Source: an uncultured Enterorhabdus sp.
Lineage (GTDB): Bacteria; Actinomycetota; Coriobacteriia; Coriobacteriales; Eggerthellaceae
Assembly (NCBI GenBank): GCA_947649205.1
Contig: CANSQM010000001.1
Location: 1 to 64,000 of the forward strand
Length of the DNA: 64,000 bases
Reading direction: 5' to 3'
Part shown: positions 7,151 through 14,109 of the stretch, in pieces
Position numbering within the stretch: position 1 is the first letter of the stretch
How the letters are laid out: each line of letters starts with the position of its first letter
Notes under the pieces: generated by a model
What the model was told of the DNA's origin: nothing
Database searches by the model: none
What the model saw: only the letters and a program-made list of their open reading frames with translations
Program-made: the position numbers and the translations under genes

Positions 7151-9245
7151 CCGATTGATGCGGGACGAGGAGGGCTTCACCACGGCCGGCATGGCCGTGG
7201 CCCTGCTCGTATCGCTGACCCTGCTGTTCTCGGCCGCCCAGGTGTACCGGGTGAACACGCGGGCAGCCGAGATCCAGGATGTGGCCGATGCCGCGGCCCT
7301 GGCTGCCGAGAACCAGGTGGCGGAGTTCATGGTGGCGGTGCGCGTCGTTGACGGGGCGGTGCTCTCCATGACGCTGCTGGGGACAGCCTCCTACGGCCTG
7401 GGTACTGTGGCTCTGTGCATGCCGCCCACAGCCGAGCTGGGAGCCCAACTCATTTCAGCGGGCCAGAAGGTGCTCAATGCCCGGGATGCCCTCGCCGAGA
7501 GGGCGGCGTCCGCCCTCGACGGCCTGCAGCGCGCCCTGCCCTTCATGGCCGCCGCCAGTGCGGCATCGGTGGGCCGCGCCAACGGAGAAGGTCGGGACAG
7601 CGCCTACTATGCCGTGGCGCTGCTCCTTCCCTCGGAGGGGGCGCCCATCGCCGTGGGGACGAACGGTGCCGAGGCGGCTCTGGAACAGGAGGTGCAGGAG
7701 GGGCAGGACGGCCTGGCCGAGGCGGCGGCCCGGGCCGAGGAGGCGGCGCGGGCTGCAGAGGAGGCTAAGGAGCGTGGTTTTCGGCGGGATTGCGGTGATG
7801 CGCCGGACTATTGCATGTACGAGCGGGCCCAGCACCTTGCCGGGTTGGAGGGGGCCGCGAACCCCCATTACACGTCGGTCGATGCCTGGTCGTTCTCCGT
7901 GGCCCTCGAACGGGCCCGGGCCTATTACGCCGCGCGTCTGCGCACCGAGGCGCCCGAGGGCCCCTCGGTGGATGAGAAGGCCCAGTCCGCGCTGCGGCGC
8001 ATGTTCTACCGCTATGCGGTCACGGTCGTGCGCCAGGCCTGCGATGAGGCCGGAGAGGGCGACGAGGTTGTCTTCCCGCGCCTGCCCCGCAATACCGAGC
8101 AGATGCGCGAGACGACGCTGTACACCGACCCGGCCTATCCGGTGACCACCGATGGCGAGTTGCCCGTCATGCACGCCTGGGAGGGCTGTCCCGAAGCCGG
8201 TCTCGTGGACTACTACGGGTCGGTGCGGACTCTCGAAGAGGGCACCTTTGCCGAGTGTCCCGCCTGTCGCTTCACGGCATCGTCTCTGGGAGCGGTGGCT
8301 GCGGCCTCCACGGCCATCGAGAATGGCTTCGAGTACCACTACGATGCCGTGGCCCAGGCCGCTGAAGATTACGAGCGGGCCCGGCGCGAGGCCGAGCCGC
8401 TGACTGAGGCTGTGCGCGACAAGGCCCAAAGTATCTTCGATCAGGTTCTCGAGGCCGTGCGCGGGGCTGCGTCCATGCGCATCGAAGCGCGCCCTCCCGG
8501 GGCGGCGGGGTGCATCGCTTTGGTGGTGTCCCCGGGTGAGGGGAGCTCGGTCCCGTGGGGCGGCTCCTTCGTCGCGGGAAACGGTCTAGGGTCCCGGGCG
8601 GCCGTGGCGGCGGCAACGCTCATCGAGGACGGCGACGAGGGAGCCTCGGTGGTGGGGGATCTGCTCGACGGCCTTGGCGGCGACGGGTCCGCTGCGATCG
8701 GTGCGGGGCGCATCGTGCTCGACTGCTGGTCCTCTCTGCTTGGGGCCTATGGCGCCGGACAGGCAGCTCTTATAGAGGGTGTGGAGCGGGCCTTAGACGG
8801 GCTACCGCTGGTAGGGTCGTCGGGCCTCGGGCCGTGGGCGGCCGAGGTGCTGGGCGATGGTCTGGCGGCCGTGGGCCTCCAGCCGGCCGACACGGCGCCG
8901 CTCAAGCCGGTCCTGGTCGATTCTGGCGCGGTGGCTTCCGCCGATGACAGTCCGCTTTCCGTGCGCTATCTGGCCGTGCGCGAGGAGATGCTCGGAAGCG
9001 CCCCCTCGTCCGGCAACGTGTTCGGTTCTTTGGCGGATCGAATCGAGCGGGAGGCCTTCGACCGTCTCGACGGGCTTGAGATCGAGATAGCTTGCATCGA
9101 GCTGCCCATCGTCGGCCTCTCGCTGCCTCTGACCGTGGCTCTGCCGCCGGTCGTGACCGAGGGCGCTCAAGGCCTTGTCGAACGGGCTGTAGACGTGGTG
9201 CGCTCGGCAGCGGCCACCCTTGGCCTCGATGGATCATGGGAGTAG
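7140..9245 (+). CDS. Large TadG-like pilus-associated protein
   Basis: A 701-residue protein with one N-terminal membrane segment (GMAVALLVSLTLLFSAAQVY) followed by RAAEIQDVADAAALAAENQVAE, the signature of TadG-like (PF13400-type) proteins. A coiled-coil-prone Ala/Glu stretch lies at about 190-215 (AEAAARAEEAARAAEEAKERG). Cysteine pairs (CGDAPDYC, CPAC) suggest disulphides in the extracytoplasmic part. ATG 7140 is used; GTG 7128 with AGGAG 7 nt upstream is an alternative. It is much larger than its neighbours and is a candidate surface or adhesive subunit (inference). Confidence 0.65.
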   Translation: MKVDRLMRDEEGFTTAGMAVALLVSLTLLFSAAQVYRVNTRAAEIQDVADAAALAAENQVAEFMVAVRVVDGAVLSMTLLGTASYGLGTVALCMPPTAELGAQLISAGQKVLNARDALAERAASALDGLQRALPFMAAASAASVGRANGEGRDSAYYAVALLLPSEGAPIAVGTNGAEAALEQEVQEGQDGLAEAAARAEEAARAAEEAKERGFRRDCGDAPDYCMYERAQHLAGLEGAANPHYTSVDAWSFSVALERARAYYAARLRTEAPEGPSVDEKAQSALRRMFYRYAVTVVRQACDEAGEGDEVVFPRLPRNTEQMRETTLYTDPAYPVTTDGELPVMHAWEGCPEAGLVDYYGSVRTLEEGTFAECPACRFTASSLGAVAAASTAIENGFEYHYDAVAQAAEDYERARREAEPLTEAVRDKAQSIFDQVLEAVRGAASMRIEARPPGAAGCIALVVSPGEGSSVPWGGSFVAGNGLGSRAAVAAATLIEDGDEGASVVGDLLDGLGGDGSAAIGAGRIVLDCWSSLLGAYGAGQAALIEGVERALDGLPLVGSSGLGPWAAEVLGDGLAAVGLQPADTAPLKPVLVDSGAVASADDSPLSVRYLAVREEMLGSAPSSGNVFGSLADRIEREAFDRLDGLEIEIACIELPIVGLSLPLTVALPPVVTEGAQGLVERAVDVVRSAAATLGLDGSWE

Positions 9246-9254
9246 GGAGATGCC

Positions 9255-9692
9255 GTGGGCAGGATGCATTTGAGGGAGGAGAAGGGGCAGGCGACGGTGG
9301 AGCTGGCGGTCATGCTACCAGTGGCCATCATCGTCGCGGTGGTGGTCGTGAACGCGCTCACGTTCTTCGGAACCTGCGCCTCCTTCGATCGGGTGGCACG
9401 ACAGACAGTATGCGCGTGGGCCGCCGCGCCCGCGGCCGGAGAGGATGCGGGCGACGTGGCGGCCCTGGTGGCCGACGAGTTGGAGGAGCGCTTCGCGGAA
9501 CCTCATACGGCCGTTTCGGTGAGGGTTGAGACCGCCTCGGCGGGATTGATGCGCTTCACGGCCCGCATCGAGTACTTCCCGACGCTCTTCGGTCTCGGTT
9601 TGCGTAGCGAGGTGTTCGGCGTAGCGCTCCCGCCTCTGGTTCACGAGGTTGATTTGGTGGTCGATGCCTACAAGCCGGGCATCTTGTTCTAA
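9255..9692 (+). CDS. TadE-like pseudopilin 2
   Basis: 145 residues starting with a short basic leader and EKGQATVELAVMLPVAIIVAVVVV, a textbook TadE motif with the helix following the cleavage glycine. The C-terminal domain has no recognised fold. GTG 9255 is chosen because AGGGAG lies 5 nt upstream; ATG 9264 is the alternative. It follows the TadG-like gene by 9 nt, so it belongs to the same operon. Confidence 0.75.
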   Translation: MGRMHLREEKGQATVELAVMLPVAIIVAVVVVNALTFFGTCASFDRVARQTVCAWAAAPAAGEDAGDVAALVADELEERFAEPHTAVSVRVETASAGLMRFTARIEYFPTLFGLGLRSEVFGVALPPLVHEVDLVVDAYKPGILF

Positions 9693-9705
9693 GGAAGGTG
9701 ATGGC

Positions 9706-10242
9706 ATGACAACGCAAGTCAGGCGACTGCTGAGAGCCACGGGGTTTCTCGGTGCCGTGTTTCTGATCTTGGCGGTCGCCGCAGTCGTATCGGCGCCGGC
9801 GGCTTCCGACGGGACCTCCCTGCTCTCTGGCCGCGCCTTCGCCGACGAGGTGATCGCCCGTGTGGCCGCCGGCACGGCCGAGGGCGCGGCGGCCTCTCGC
9901 GATGATGCGGACTCGCTCGGGCCGATAGACGACGACCTGGGCCGTCAGGCCGCCGATGCGCCGCCGTGGTTCGAGCAGGAGGTGCTCTCCCTGGCCGAAG
10001 CCTACGATCTACGGGCTCTGGACGACTGGTCCGTAGTGGGCTTCACGATGGCGGGGGAGGTGGCGACGGTTCGGCAGTGGGCCGTCGCCTCGTTGGAAGA
10101 GCGCGGTTGGGCGCTCGTGGAGACGGGCGAGGGCGCGACTCTCGCCGGTATCAAGGAAGGAGGGACGTGTCCATGGCTCTTGCTCAGTTGCACGCCCGTA
10201 GGCGACGAGGTATGCATCGTCGTCCAGGTTCCAGCTCCGTAG
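9706..10242 (+). CDS. Hypothetical membrane-anchored protein of the Tad operon
   Basis: 178 residues. One N-terminal hydrophobic segment (FLGAVFLILAVAAVVSAPAA, about 14-33) acts as a signal or anchor, and the rest is predicted to be outside. The domain ends with WLLLSCTPVGDEVCIVVQV, which has two cysteines. I recognise no family. ATG 9706 has AAGGAAGGTGA upstream. It lies between TadE and DUF192 genes and overlaps the latter by 70 bp. Confidence 0.55.
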   Translation: MTTQVRRLLRATGFLGAVFLILAVAAVVSAPAASDGTSLLSGRAFADEVIARVAAGTAEGAAASRDDADSLGPIDDDLGRQAADAPPWFEQEVLSLAEAYDLRALDDWSVVGFTMAGEVATVRQWAVASLEERGWALVETGEGATLAGIKEGGTCPWLLLSCTPVGDEVCIVVQVPAP

Positions 10243-10604
10243 GCGATGGGGCGCCTGCACCCTTCGGCGGCATATGGGTCGTGGCCGCCAGCCCGCTCAT
10301 GCGCTTGCGTGGCTTAGCGGGGCGGGCGCCCGATCGGACGGTGATGGCGCTGCCCCGTTGTCGCGATGTGCATACGCTTACCATGCGCCACCCTCTCGAC
10401 ATTGCCTTCGTCGATCGCGCGGGCCGGGTAATCGAGGTGCACCGGCTCGTGCTGCCCGGCACCCGCCTGCGCAGCGATCGGGCCTTCGGGGCCATTGAAC
10501 GCTTCGCCCGGCCCGGCCCCTGGTTCATGCGCGGCGACAGCGTTGAAATTCCCGGTTGCAAGAGAAGCGGCCCTCGATGGGCCGCAGAACGGAGGTGGCG
10601 ATGA
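10173..10604 (+). CDS. DUF192 family protein
   Basis: 143 residues containing the DUF192 (COG1430) core: ASPLMRLRGLAGR, then LPRCRDVHTLTMRHPLDIAFVDRAGRVIEV with the characteristic His-Thr-x-x-Met and Asp-x-x-Phe-x-Asp pattern. The family's biochemical role is unknown. ATG 10173 lies inside the previous gene but has AAGGAGGG 8 nt upstream. Its stop overlaps the next start (ATGA), so it is translationally embedded in the end of the Tad operon. Confidence 0.75.
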   Translation: MALAQLHARRRRGMHRRPGSSSVGDGAPAPFGGIWVVAASPLMRLRGLAGRAPDRTVMALPRCRDVHTLTMRHPLDIAFVDRAGRVIEVHRLVLPGTRLRSDRAFGAIERFARPGPWFMRGDSVEIPGCKRSGPRWAAERRWR

Positions 10605-10948
10605 AGATCTGCCCCACCTGTAAGAGCAAGTTGTTCGACGACATGGATACCTGCTTCGGGTGCATGTACCGCTTCGGCACTGATCCCGAGCGGGAGCGGG
10701 AGGCCGAAGCCCTCTCGTGGCCGCCCTCCCTGGAGGATGTCAACGAGGGGGCGGTGTTCGAGGAGACAGTGCCCTGGCCGGCGGCCTCCGGGCCTGTGCT
10801 CTGCCCCGCCGCGCCGCCGGTTTCTCCGCCAGGAGATGCGGTTCGGGGCGAGCGCGTCATGGGGGTGCCCGGTCTCGTGCTCCGTGTGCTCGCCGGCGAC
10901 GGCGCTCCCGGCGCCCCGCTGCTCACCATAACGATCGAGCCGGCCTGA
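10601..10948 (+). CDS. Small zinc-ribbon protein at the end of the Tad operon
   Basis: 115 residues beginning MKICPTCKSKLFDDMDTCFGC: two CxxC knuckles (CPTC and CFGC) forming a probable zinc ribbon. A Pro/Glu-rich linker and a short beta-type C-terminal stretch (LVLRVLAGDGAPGAPLLTITIEPA) follow. No function is assigned. ATG 10601 has GGAGGTGG just upstream and overlaps the DUF192 stop. The C-terminal segment could be a ligand-recognition or FHA-like piece, but it is too short to say. Confidence 0.6.
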   Translation: MKICPTCKSKLFDDMDTCFGCMYRFGTDPEREREAEALSWPPSLEDVNEGAVFEETVPWPAASGPVLCPAAPPVSPPGDAVRGERVMGVPGLVLRVLAGDGAPGAPLLTITIEPA

Positions 10949-10959
10949 GGGGCCGGCTC
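10937..10959. terminator. Hairpin between convergent genes
   Basis: A perfect 9-bp inverted repeat GAGCCGGCC/GGCCGGCTC with a 5-nt loop overlaps the stop codon of the zinc-ribbon gene. No T-tract follows. Its position between the Tad operon end and a minus-strand gene suggests a bidirectional transcription block. Confidence 0.5.
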
Positions 10960-11011
10960 GCAGAGGCCGTTTGCAGGGGGGCGTTGCTGGGGAGCACTCT
11001 TGAGAGGGGGC

Positions 11012-11356
11012 CTAGCGTGTCATCTCGTCGAAGAGCTGCTCCGCCTCGCGGGTCAGGCGCTCCTGGATGGCGAGGTAGGCGTCCAGGAGGCGGTCGCCGT
11101 CCTCGGTCAAGGTGGATCCATGGGCGCCGTCGCGCACGAGGAGCTGGATGCCCAGCGTACCCTCGGTGTCCTTGATGACGCGCCATGCCTTGCTATAGGC
11201 CATGCGCATAGCCTTGGCGGCGGCGTTGAGCGAGCCGTGCTCTCTCACTCCGAGGCAGAGCTTCGCGATGCCCGGGCCGAACGCCGATTTCTCCTCCGCA
11301 TCGGGGTTGGATACGGTGAGGCGCACGACGGGGGTGAGCGATTGCAGCTGGCCCAT
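11012..11356 (-). CDS. ModE-type winged-helix regulator (HTH domain only)
   Basis: 114 residues matching the N-terminal DNA-binding domain of ModE/LysR-type proteins: AFGPGIAKLCLGVREHGSLNAAAKAMRMAYSKAWRVIKDTEGTLGIQLLVR, a helix-turn-helix with the typical SLNAAAKAMRMSYSKAW pattern. The ModE molybdate-binding (MOP) domains are absent, so metal sensing cannot be assumed. It is downstream of thrC on the same strand and separated by 22 nt. With two molybdoenzymes in the window a link to molybdenum is conceivable but unproven. Confidence 0.75.
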   Translation of the reverse strand: MGQLQSLTPVVRLTVSNPDAEEKSAFGPGIAKLCLGVREHGSLNAAAKAMRMAYSKAWRVIKDTEGTLGIQLLVRDGAHGSTLTEDGDRLLDAYLAIQERLTREAEQLFDEMTR

Positions 11357-11378
11357 GACTATCTCCCGTTCTGGATGG

Positions 11379-12953
11379 CTATCGCCGGCAGAAAGCCTCG
11401 GCCGCTGCCTCGATAGCCTCCACGTCGTTGTCGATCACGTCGGTAAATCGTACCTCCATGGTGTCGAGGTTGGCAAGTCCTGCCGGGATATCGCACCGGC
11501 CCGTTTCCTCGGCGATGCGCTCGTTGAGCTGACAGCCCGTCAGCGATGCCACCTCGGCGGGCAGGGCCTCTCCTGGAGCCATGCCATGGAGGGCGCGATA
11601 CACGTTGTCGCCGAACTTCGCCCAGTGGGCAGTCGAGGCGATGAGCACCGGGTTCTCGCCGCGCAAGTTCTGGGCGGCGGCGTAGGCCACGGCCGTGTGG
11701 GGATCCAGCAGGTAGCCGTGCTCGTCGAGTACCTCCTTGATGGTGGCGAGGCACTGGGCGTTGTCGATGGAATCGGCGCTGAAGTTCTCGCGGACGCGGG
11801 CGAAGGTGTCGCTGTCCACGCGGAAGCAGCGCTTCTCGTTCAGGTCGGCCATCCACCGGCCGATGGCCTCGCCGTCGCGGCCCGTGAGCTCGAACAGCTG
11901 GCGCTCGAGGTTGGAGGACACGAGAATGTCCATGGAGGGGGAGGCGGTGAGGATGAACGCGCGGTCGGAGATGTCGTAGGTGCCCGTGTTGATGAAGTCG
12001 GTCAGCACGCGATTGTCGTTGCTCGCGCAGAGCAGCATGCCGATGGGCGTGCCGATCTGCTTGGCGTACCATGCCGCGAGGATGTTGCCGAAGTTGCCCG
12101 TGGGCACGCAGACGTCGATCTCGTCGCCGGCCTCAATCTTGCCGGAGGCCACGAGCTCGGCGTAGCTGGAGATGTAGTACACCACCTGGGGCAGCAGGCG
12201 TCCCCAGTTGATGGAGTTGGCGCTGGACAGGGCGACGGCATCTTCGGCGAGCAGCTTCTCGGCGAAGGCCTCGTCGGAGAAGGTGCGCTTAACGCCGGTC
12301 TGGCAGTCGTCAAAATTGCCGCGCACGGCCCAGACGCGCACGTTGTCGCCGGTGGTGGTGACCATCTGCTTGCGCTGGATATCGCTCACGCCGCCATCGG
12401 GGAACAACACGCCGATGGAGGTACCGTCGACGCCCTTGAAGCCCTCGAGGGCCGCCTTGCCCGTGTCGCCGGAGGTGGCCACGAGGATCATGAAGTCGTG
12501 GTCGAGCTTGCCGGCTTCGCGTAGGGCGCTCGCGCTGGCGGAGAAGAAGTGGGGCAGGCACTGGAGCGCCATGTCCTTGAAGGCGCTCGTAGGGCCGTGC
12601 CACAGCTCGAGGATGTGGGTGTTCTCGTCGAGGGAGGTGATGGGGCAGACGGCCTCGTCGTCGAAGTTGTCGCCATAGGCGCGACCCATCAGCTCATCGA
12701 TGACCTCATCGGGCAGATCGATGTTGAAGGCCTTGTATACGGCGGCAGCGCGCTCGGCGTAGGGCAACTCGGCCAGGGCCGCGATCTCGGCCACCGACAG
12801 CGAAGGCAGCTCTTGGGGCACGTACAGGCCTCCACCGGCCGCCAGGCCGTTCACGACGGCTTCGGTGAAGGGAACCGGCTCCCCGGCCGCTCCGCGCGTG
12901 TCCACGTACAGGTTCTGGCCGAACGAGGCGGCCCGGTCGATGCATTGTGCCAT
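11379..12953 (-). CDS. thrC: Threonine synthase
   Basis: A 524-residue PLP enzyme converting O-phospho-L-homoserine to threonine. The N-terminal domain of the long (class I, ThrC-type) form is present (NGLAAGGGLYVP). The PLP lysine is in GPTSAFKDMAL (Lys126), and the phosphate-binding VATSGDTGKAAL loop and FPDGGVSDIQRKQM segment are intact. AAGGA lies upstream of ATG 12951-12953. A TGGTATTCT extended -10 on the minus strand (12989-12997) gives a likely promoter. Confidence 0.95.
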   Translation of the reverse strand: MAQCIDRAASFGQNLYVDTRGAAGEPVPFTEAVVNGLAAGGGLYVPQELPSLSVAEIAALAELPYAERAAAVYKAFNIDLPDEVIDELMGRAYGDNFDDEAVCPITSLDENTHILELWHGPTSAFKDMALQCLPHFFSASASALREAGKLDHDFMILVATSGDTGKAALEGFKGVDGTSIGVLFPDGGVSDIQRKQMVTTTGDNVRVWAVRGNFDDCQTGVKRTFSDEAFAEKLLAEDAVALSSANSINWGRLLPQVVYYISSYAELVASGKIEAGDEIDVCVPTGNFGNILAAWYAKQIGTPIGMLLCASNDNRVLTDFINTGTYDISDRAFILTASPSMDILVSSNLERQLFELTGRDGEAIGRWMADLNEKRCFRVDSDTFARVRENFSADSIDNAQCLATIKEVLDEHGYLLDPHTAVAYAAAQNLRGENPVLIASTAHWAKFGDNVYRALHGMAPGEALPAEVASLTGCQLNERIAEETGRCDIPAGLANLDTMEVRFTDVIDNDVEAIEAAAEAFCRR

Positions 12954-12988
12954 GACTCATCCTTCTCTGAAAGACGTTAACAGGGTCA

Positions 12989-12997
12989 AGAATACCA
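12989..12997 (-). promoter_or_regulatory. Probable extended -10 promoter of thrC
   Basis: Read on the minus strand this is TGG-TATTCT, an extended -10 element, 36 nt upstream of the thrC start. No good -35 box is seen, as is usual for extended -10 promoters. Confidence 0.45.
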
Positions 12998-13262
12998 TGG
13001 GGCGGACCGCCGTAGCGCAGCCGTGAGGTGAACGATGGGCAAATAGGGAGGAAAGAGGATGTCGCCCTCGGGACAGCGCAGTTTGCTGCGGCTCTCTTCC
13101 CAGGGCGTCTTTGTCATCGGCTGGTGCGGGCCGGCGAAGCTCTGCGTCCGGGCCTTCTCTTCGGGGGGGTGCCGGCAACGGGACTCGGCCGCTGCGCAGT
13201 GCGGAAGCGTCTCAGGATGGCCGCTTGCCCCGACAAGTCGCGCCGCTGGCCCAGAAGTATGC
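12998..13262. other. Intergenic region between thrC and feo genes
   Basis: I see no gene here. Small frames on both strands lack ribosome sites and family features. No T-box or riboswitch signature was recognised upstream of thrC. The DNA is G+C-rich until about 13262, where the A+T-rich feo control region begins. Confidence 0.4.
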
Positions 13263-13338
13263 AAAAGCTAACTTTATAGGTTTACAAAGGCTAACTTTAT
13301 TCTACAATATGTTGTTGCATGTAGCTAACATTGATAGG
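13263..13338 (+). promoter_or_regulatory. feo control region with repeated CTAACTTTAT elements
   Basis: An A+T-rich control region. The decamer CTAACTTTAT occurs exactly at 13268-13277 and 13291-13300 (23 nt apart), and a related CTAACATTGAT at 13325-13335 next to the feoA ribosome site. A further exact copy lies before feoB (14026-14035). The CTAAC core resembles the right half of the classic DtxR/IdeR box (CTAACCTAA), and a DtxR-type gene ends this cluster. Confidence 0.65.
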
Positions 13339-13345
13339 AGACGTT

Positions 13346-13627
13346 ATGAGCCAAGCAATGGTCGCGGAAAGCGCTTGCTGTAAGACCGGGAGTGCCGGAG
13401 CAGCGTGCCAGCCGATGCCGCTCGCCTTTTTGCGCAGCGGCGATACGGCGAACGTCGTCCGCGTGCGCGGAAAGGGCGAGGTGCATCACCATCTCGAGAA
13501 CCTGGGGTTCGTCGAGGGCGCGGCTGTGTCCGTCGTTTCCGAGCAGGCGGGGAACTTCATCGTGCAGATCAAGGGGGCAAGCGTCGCCCTCGATCGTAGC
13601 GTGGCATCGAAGATCATCGTCGCTTGA
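13346..13627 (+). CDS. feoA: FeoA-domain protein 1 (ferrous iron transport)
   Basis: 93 residues. After a Cys-containing N-terminal extension (SACCKTGSAGAAC) comes an SH3-like FeoA domain (PLAFLRSGDTANVVRVRGKGEVHHHLENLGFVEGAAVSVV). FeoA proteins are small cytoplasmic partners of FeoB. ATG 13346 is chosen because AGGAG (13336-13340) is 5 nt upstream. The extra cysteines in the extension and the HHH stretch are unusual and could bind metal (inference). Confidence 0.85.
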   Translation: MSQAMVAESACCKTGSAGAACQPMPLAFLRSGDTANVVRVRGKGEVHHHLENLGFVEGAAVSVVSEQAGNFIVQIKGASVALDRSVASKIIVA

Positions 13628-13730
13628 GGCAGCATGGCTGGTGAGGCGCTTGCGGTTGAGGGCTGTCCCGGGCCTTGGCTGCTGCATCTCCTGTCGCGAC
13701 CGTTTCAGAGGAACACAGAAAGGAAGGACT

Positions 13731-13961
13731 ATGGCAGAGGATAAGACCCTACGCGATGTGGCCGTGGGCCAATCGGCCACCGTGCGTCGCCTGGTGGGCG
13801 AGGGTGCCGTGAAGCGCCGCATCATGGATATGGGCATCACGAAGGGCACGGAGGTGCTCGTGCGCAAGGTGGCCCCCCTGGGCGATCCCATCGAGGTAAC
13901 TGTGCGCGGTTTCGAGCTGTCGCTGCGCAAAGACGAGGCGGAAAACGTGCTCGTCGCCTAA
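13731..13961 (+). CDS. feoA: FeoA-domain protein 2 (ferrous iron transport)
   Basis: 76 residues with a standard FeoA domain: TLRDVAVGQSATVRRLVGEGAVKRRIMDMGITKGTEVLVRKVAPLGDPIEVTVRGFELSLRKDEAENVLV. It is closer to canonical FeoA than the first copy. AAGGAAGGA precedes ATG 13731. Tandem feoA genes before feoB are common in anaerobes. Confidence 0.9.
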   Translation: MAEDKTLRDVAVGQSATVRRLVGEGAVKRRIMDMGITKGTEVLVRKVAPLGDPIEVTVRGFELSLRKDEAENVLVA

Positions 13962-14013
13962 GGGAGATCGCATTCCTCCCTCTCGCGCCTCGGGCGCATT
14001 TTTTCTCCCCAGT

Positions 14014-14036
14014 AGTTAACTAGAACTAACTTTATT
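14014..14036 (+). promoter_or_regulatory. Operator-like element before feoB
   Basis: The palindrome AGTTAACT (14014-14021) is followed by the third exact CTAACTTTAT decamer (14026-14035). The decamer is shared with the region before the first feoA gene, so both transcription units are probably controlled by the same regulator. Confidence 0.55.
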
Positions 14037-14109
14037 GTCCCGCGGGTGCCCGGGAGAGCGCCGCGGAAAGGACGCGGGACGACGTCATTAGGAGAAGGAA
14101 AGGCTGACC

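Noticed and set aside
12954..13260. T-box or threonine-responsive leader before thrC
   Set aside because: No T-box sequence or terminator/antiterminator pair was recognised, and an extended -10 element lies only 36 nt upstream of the start, leaving no room for a leader.
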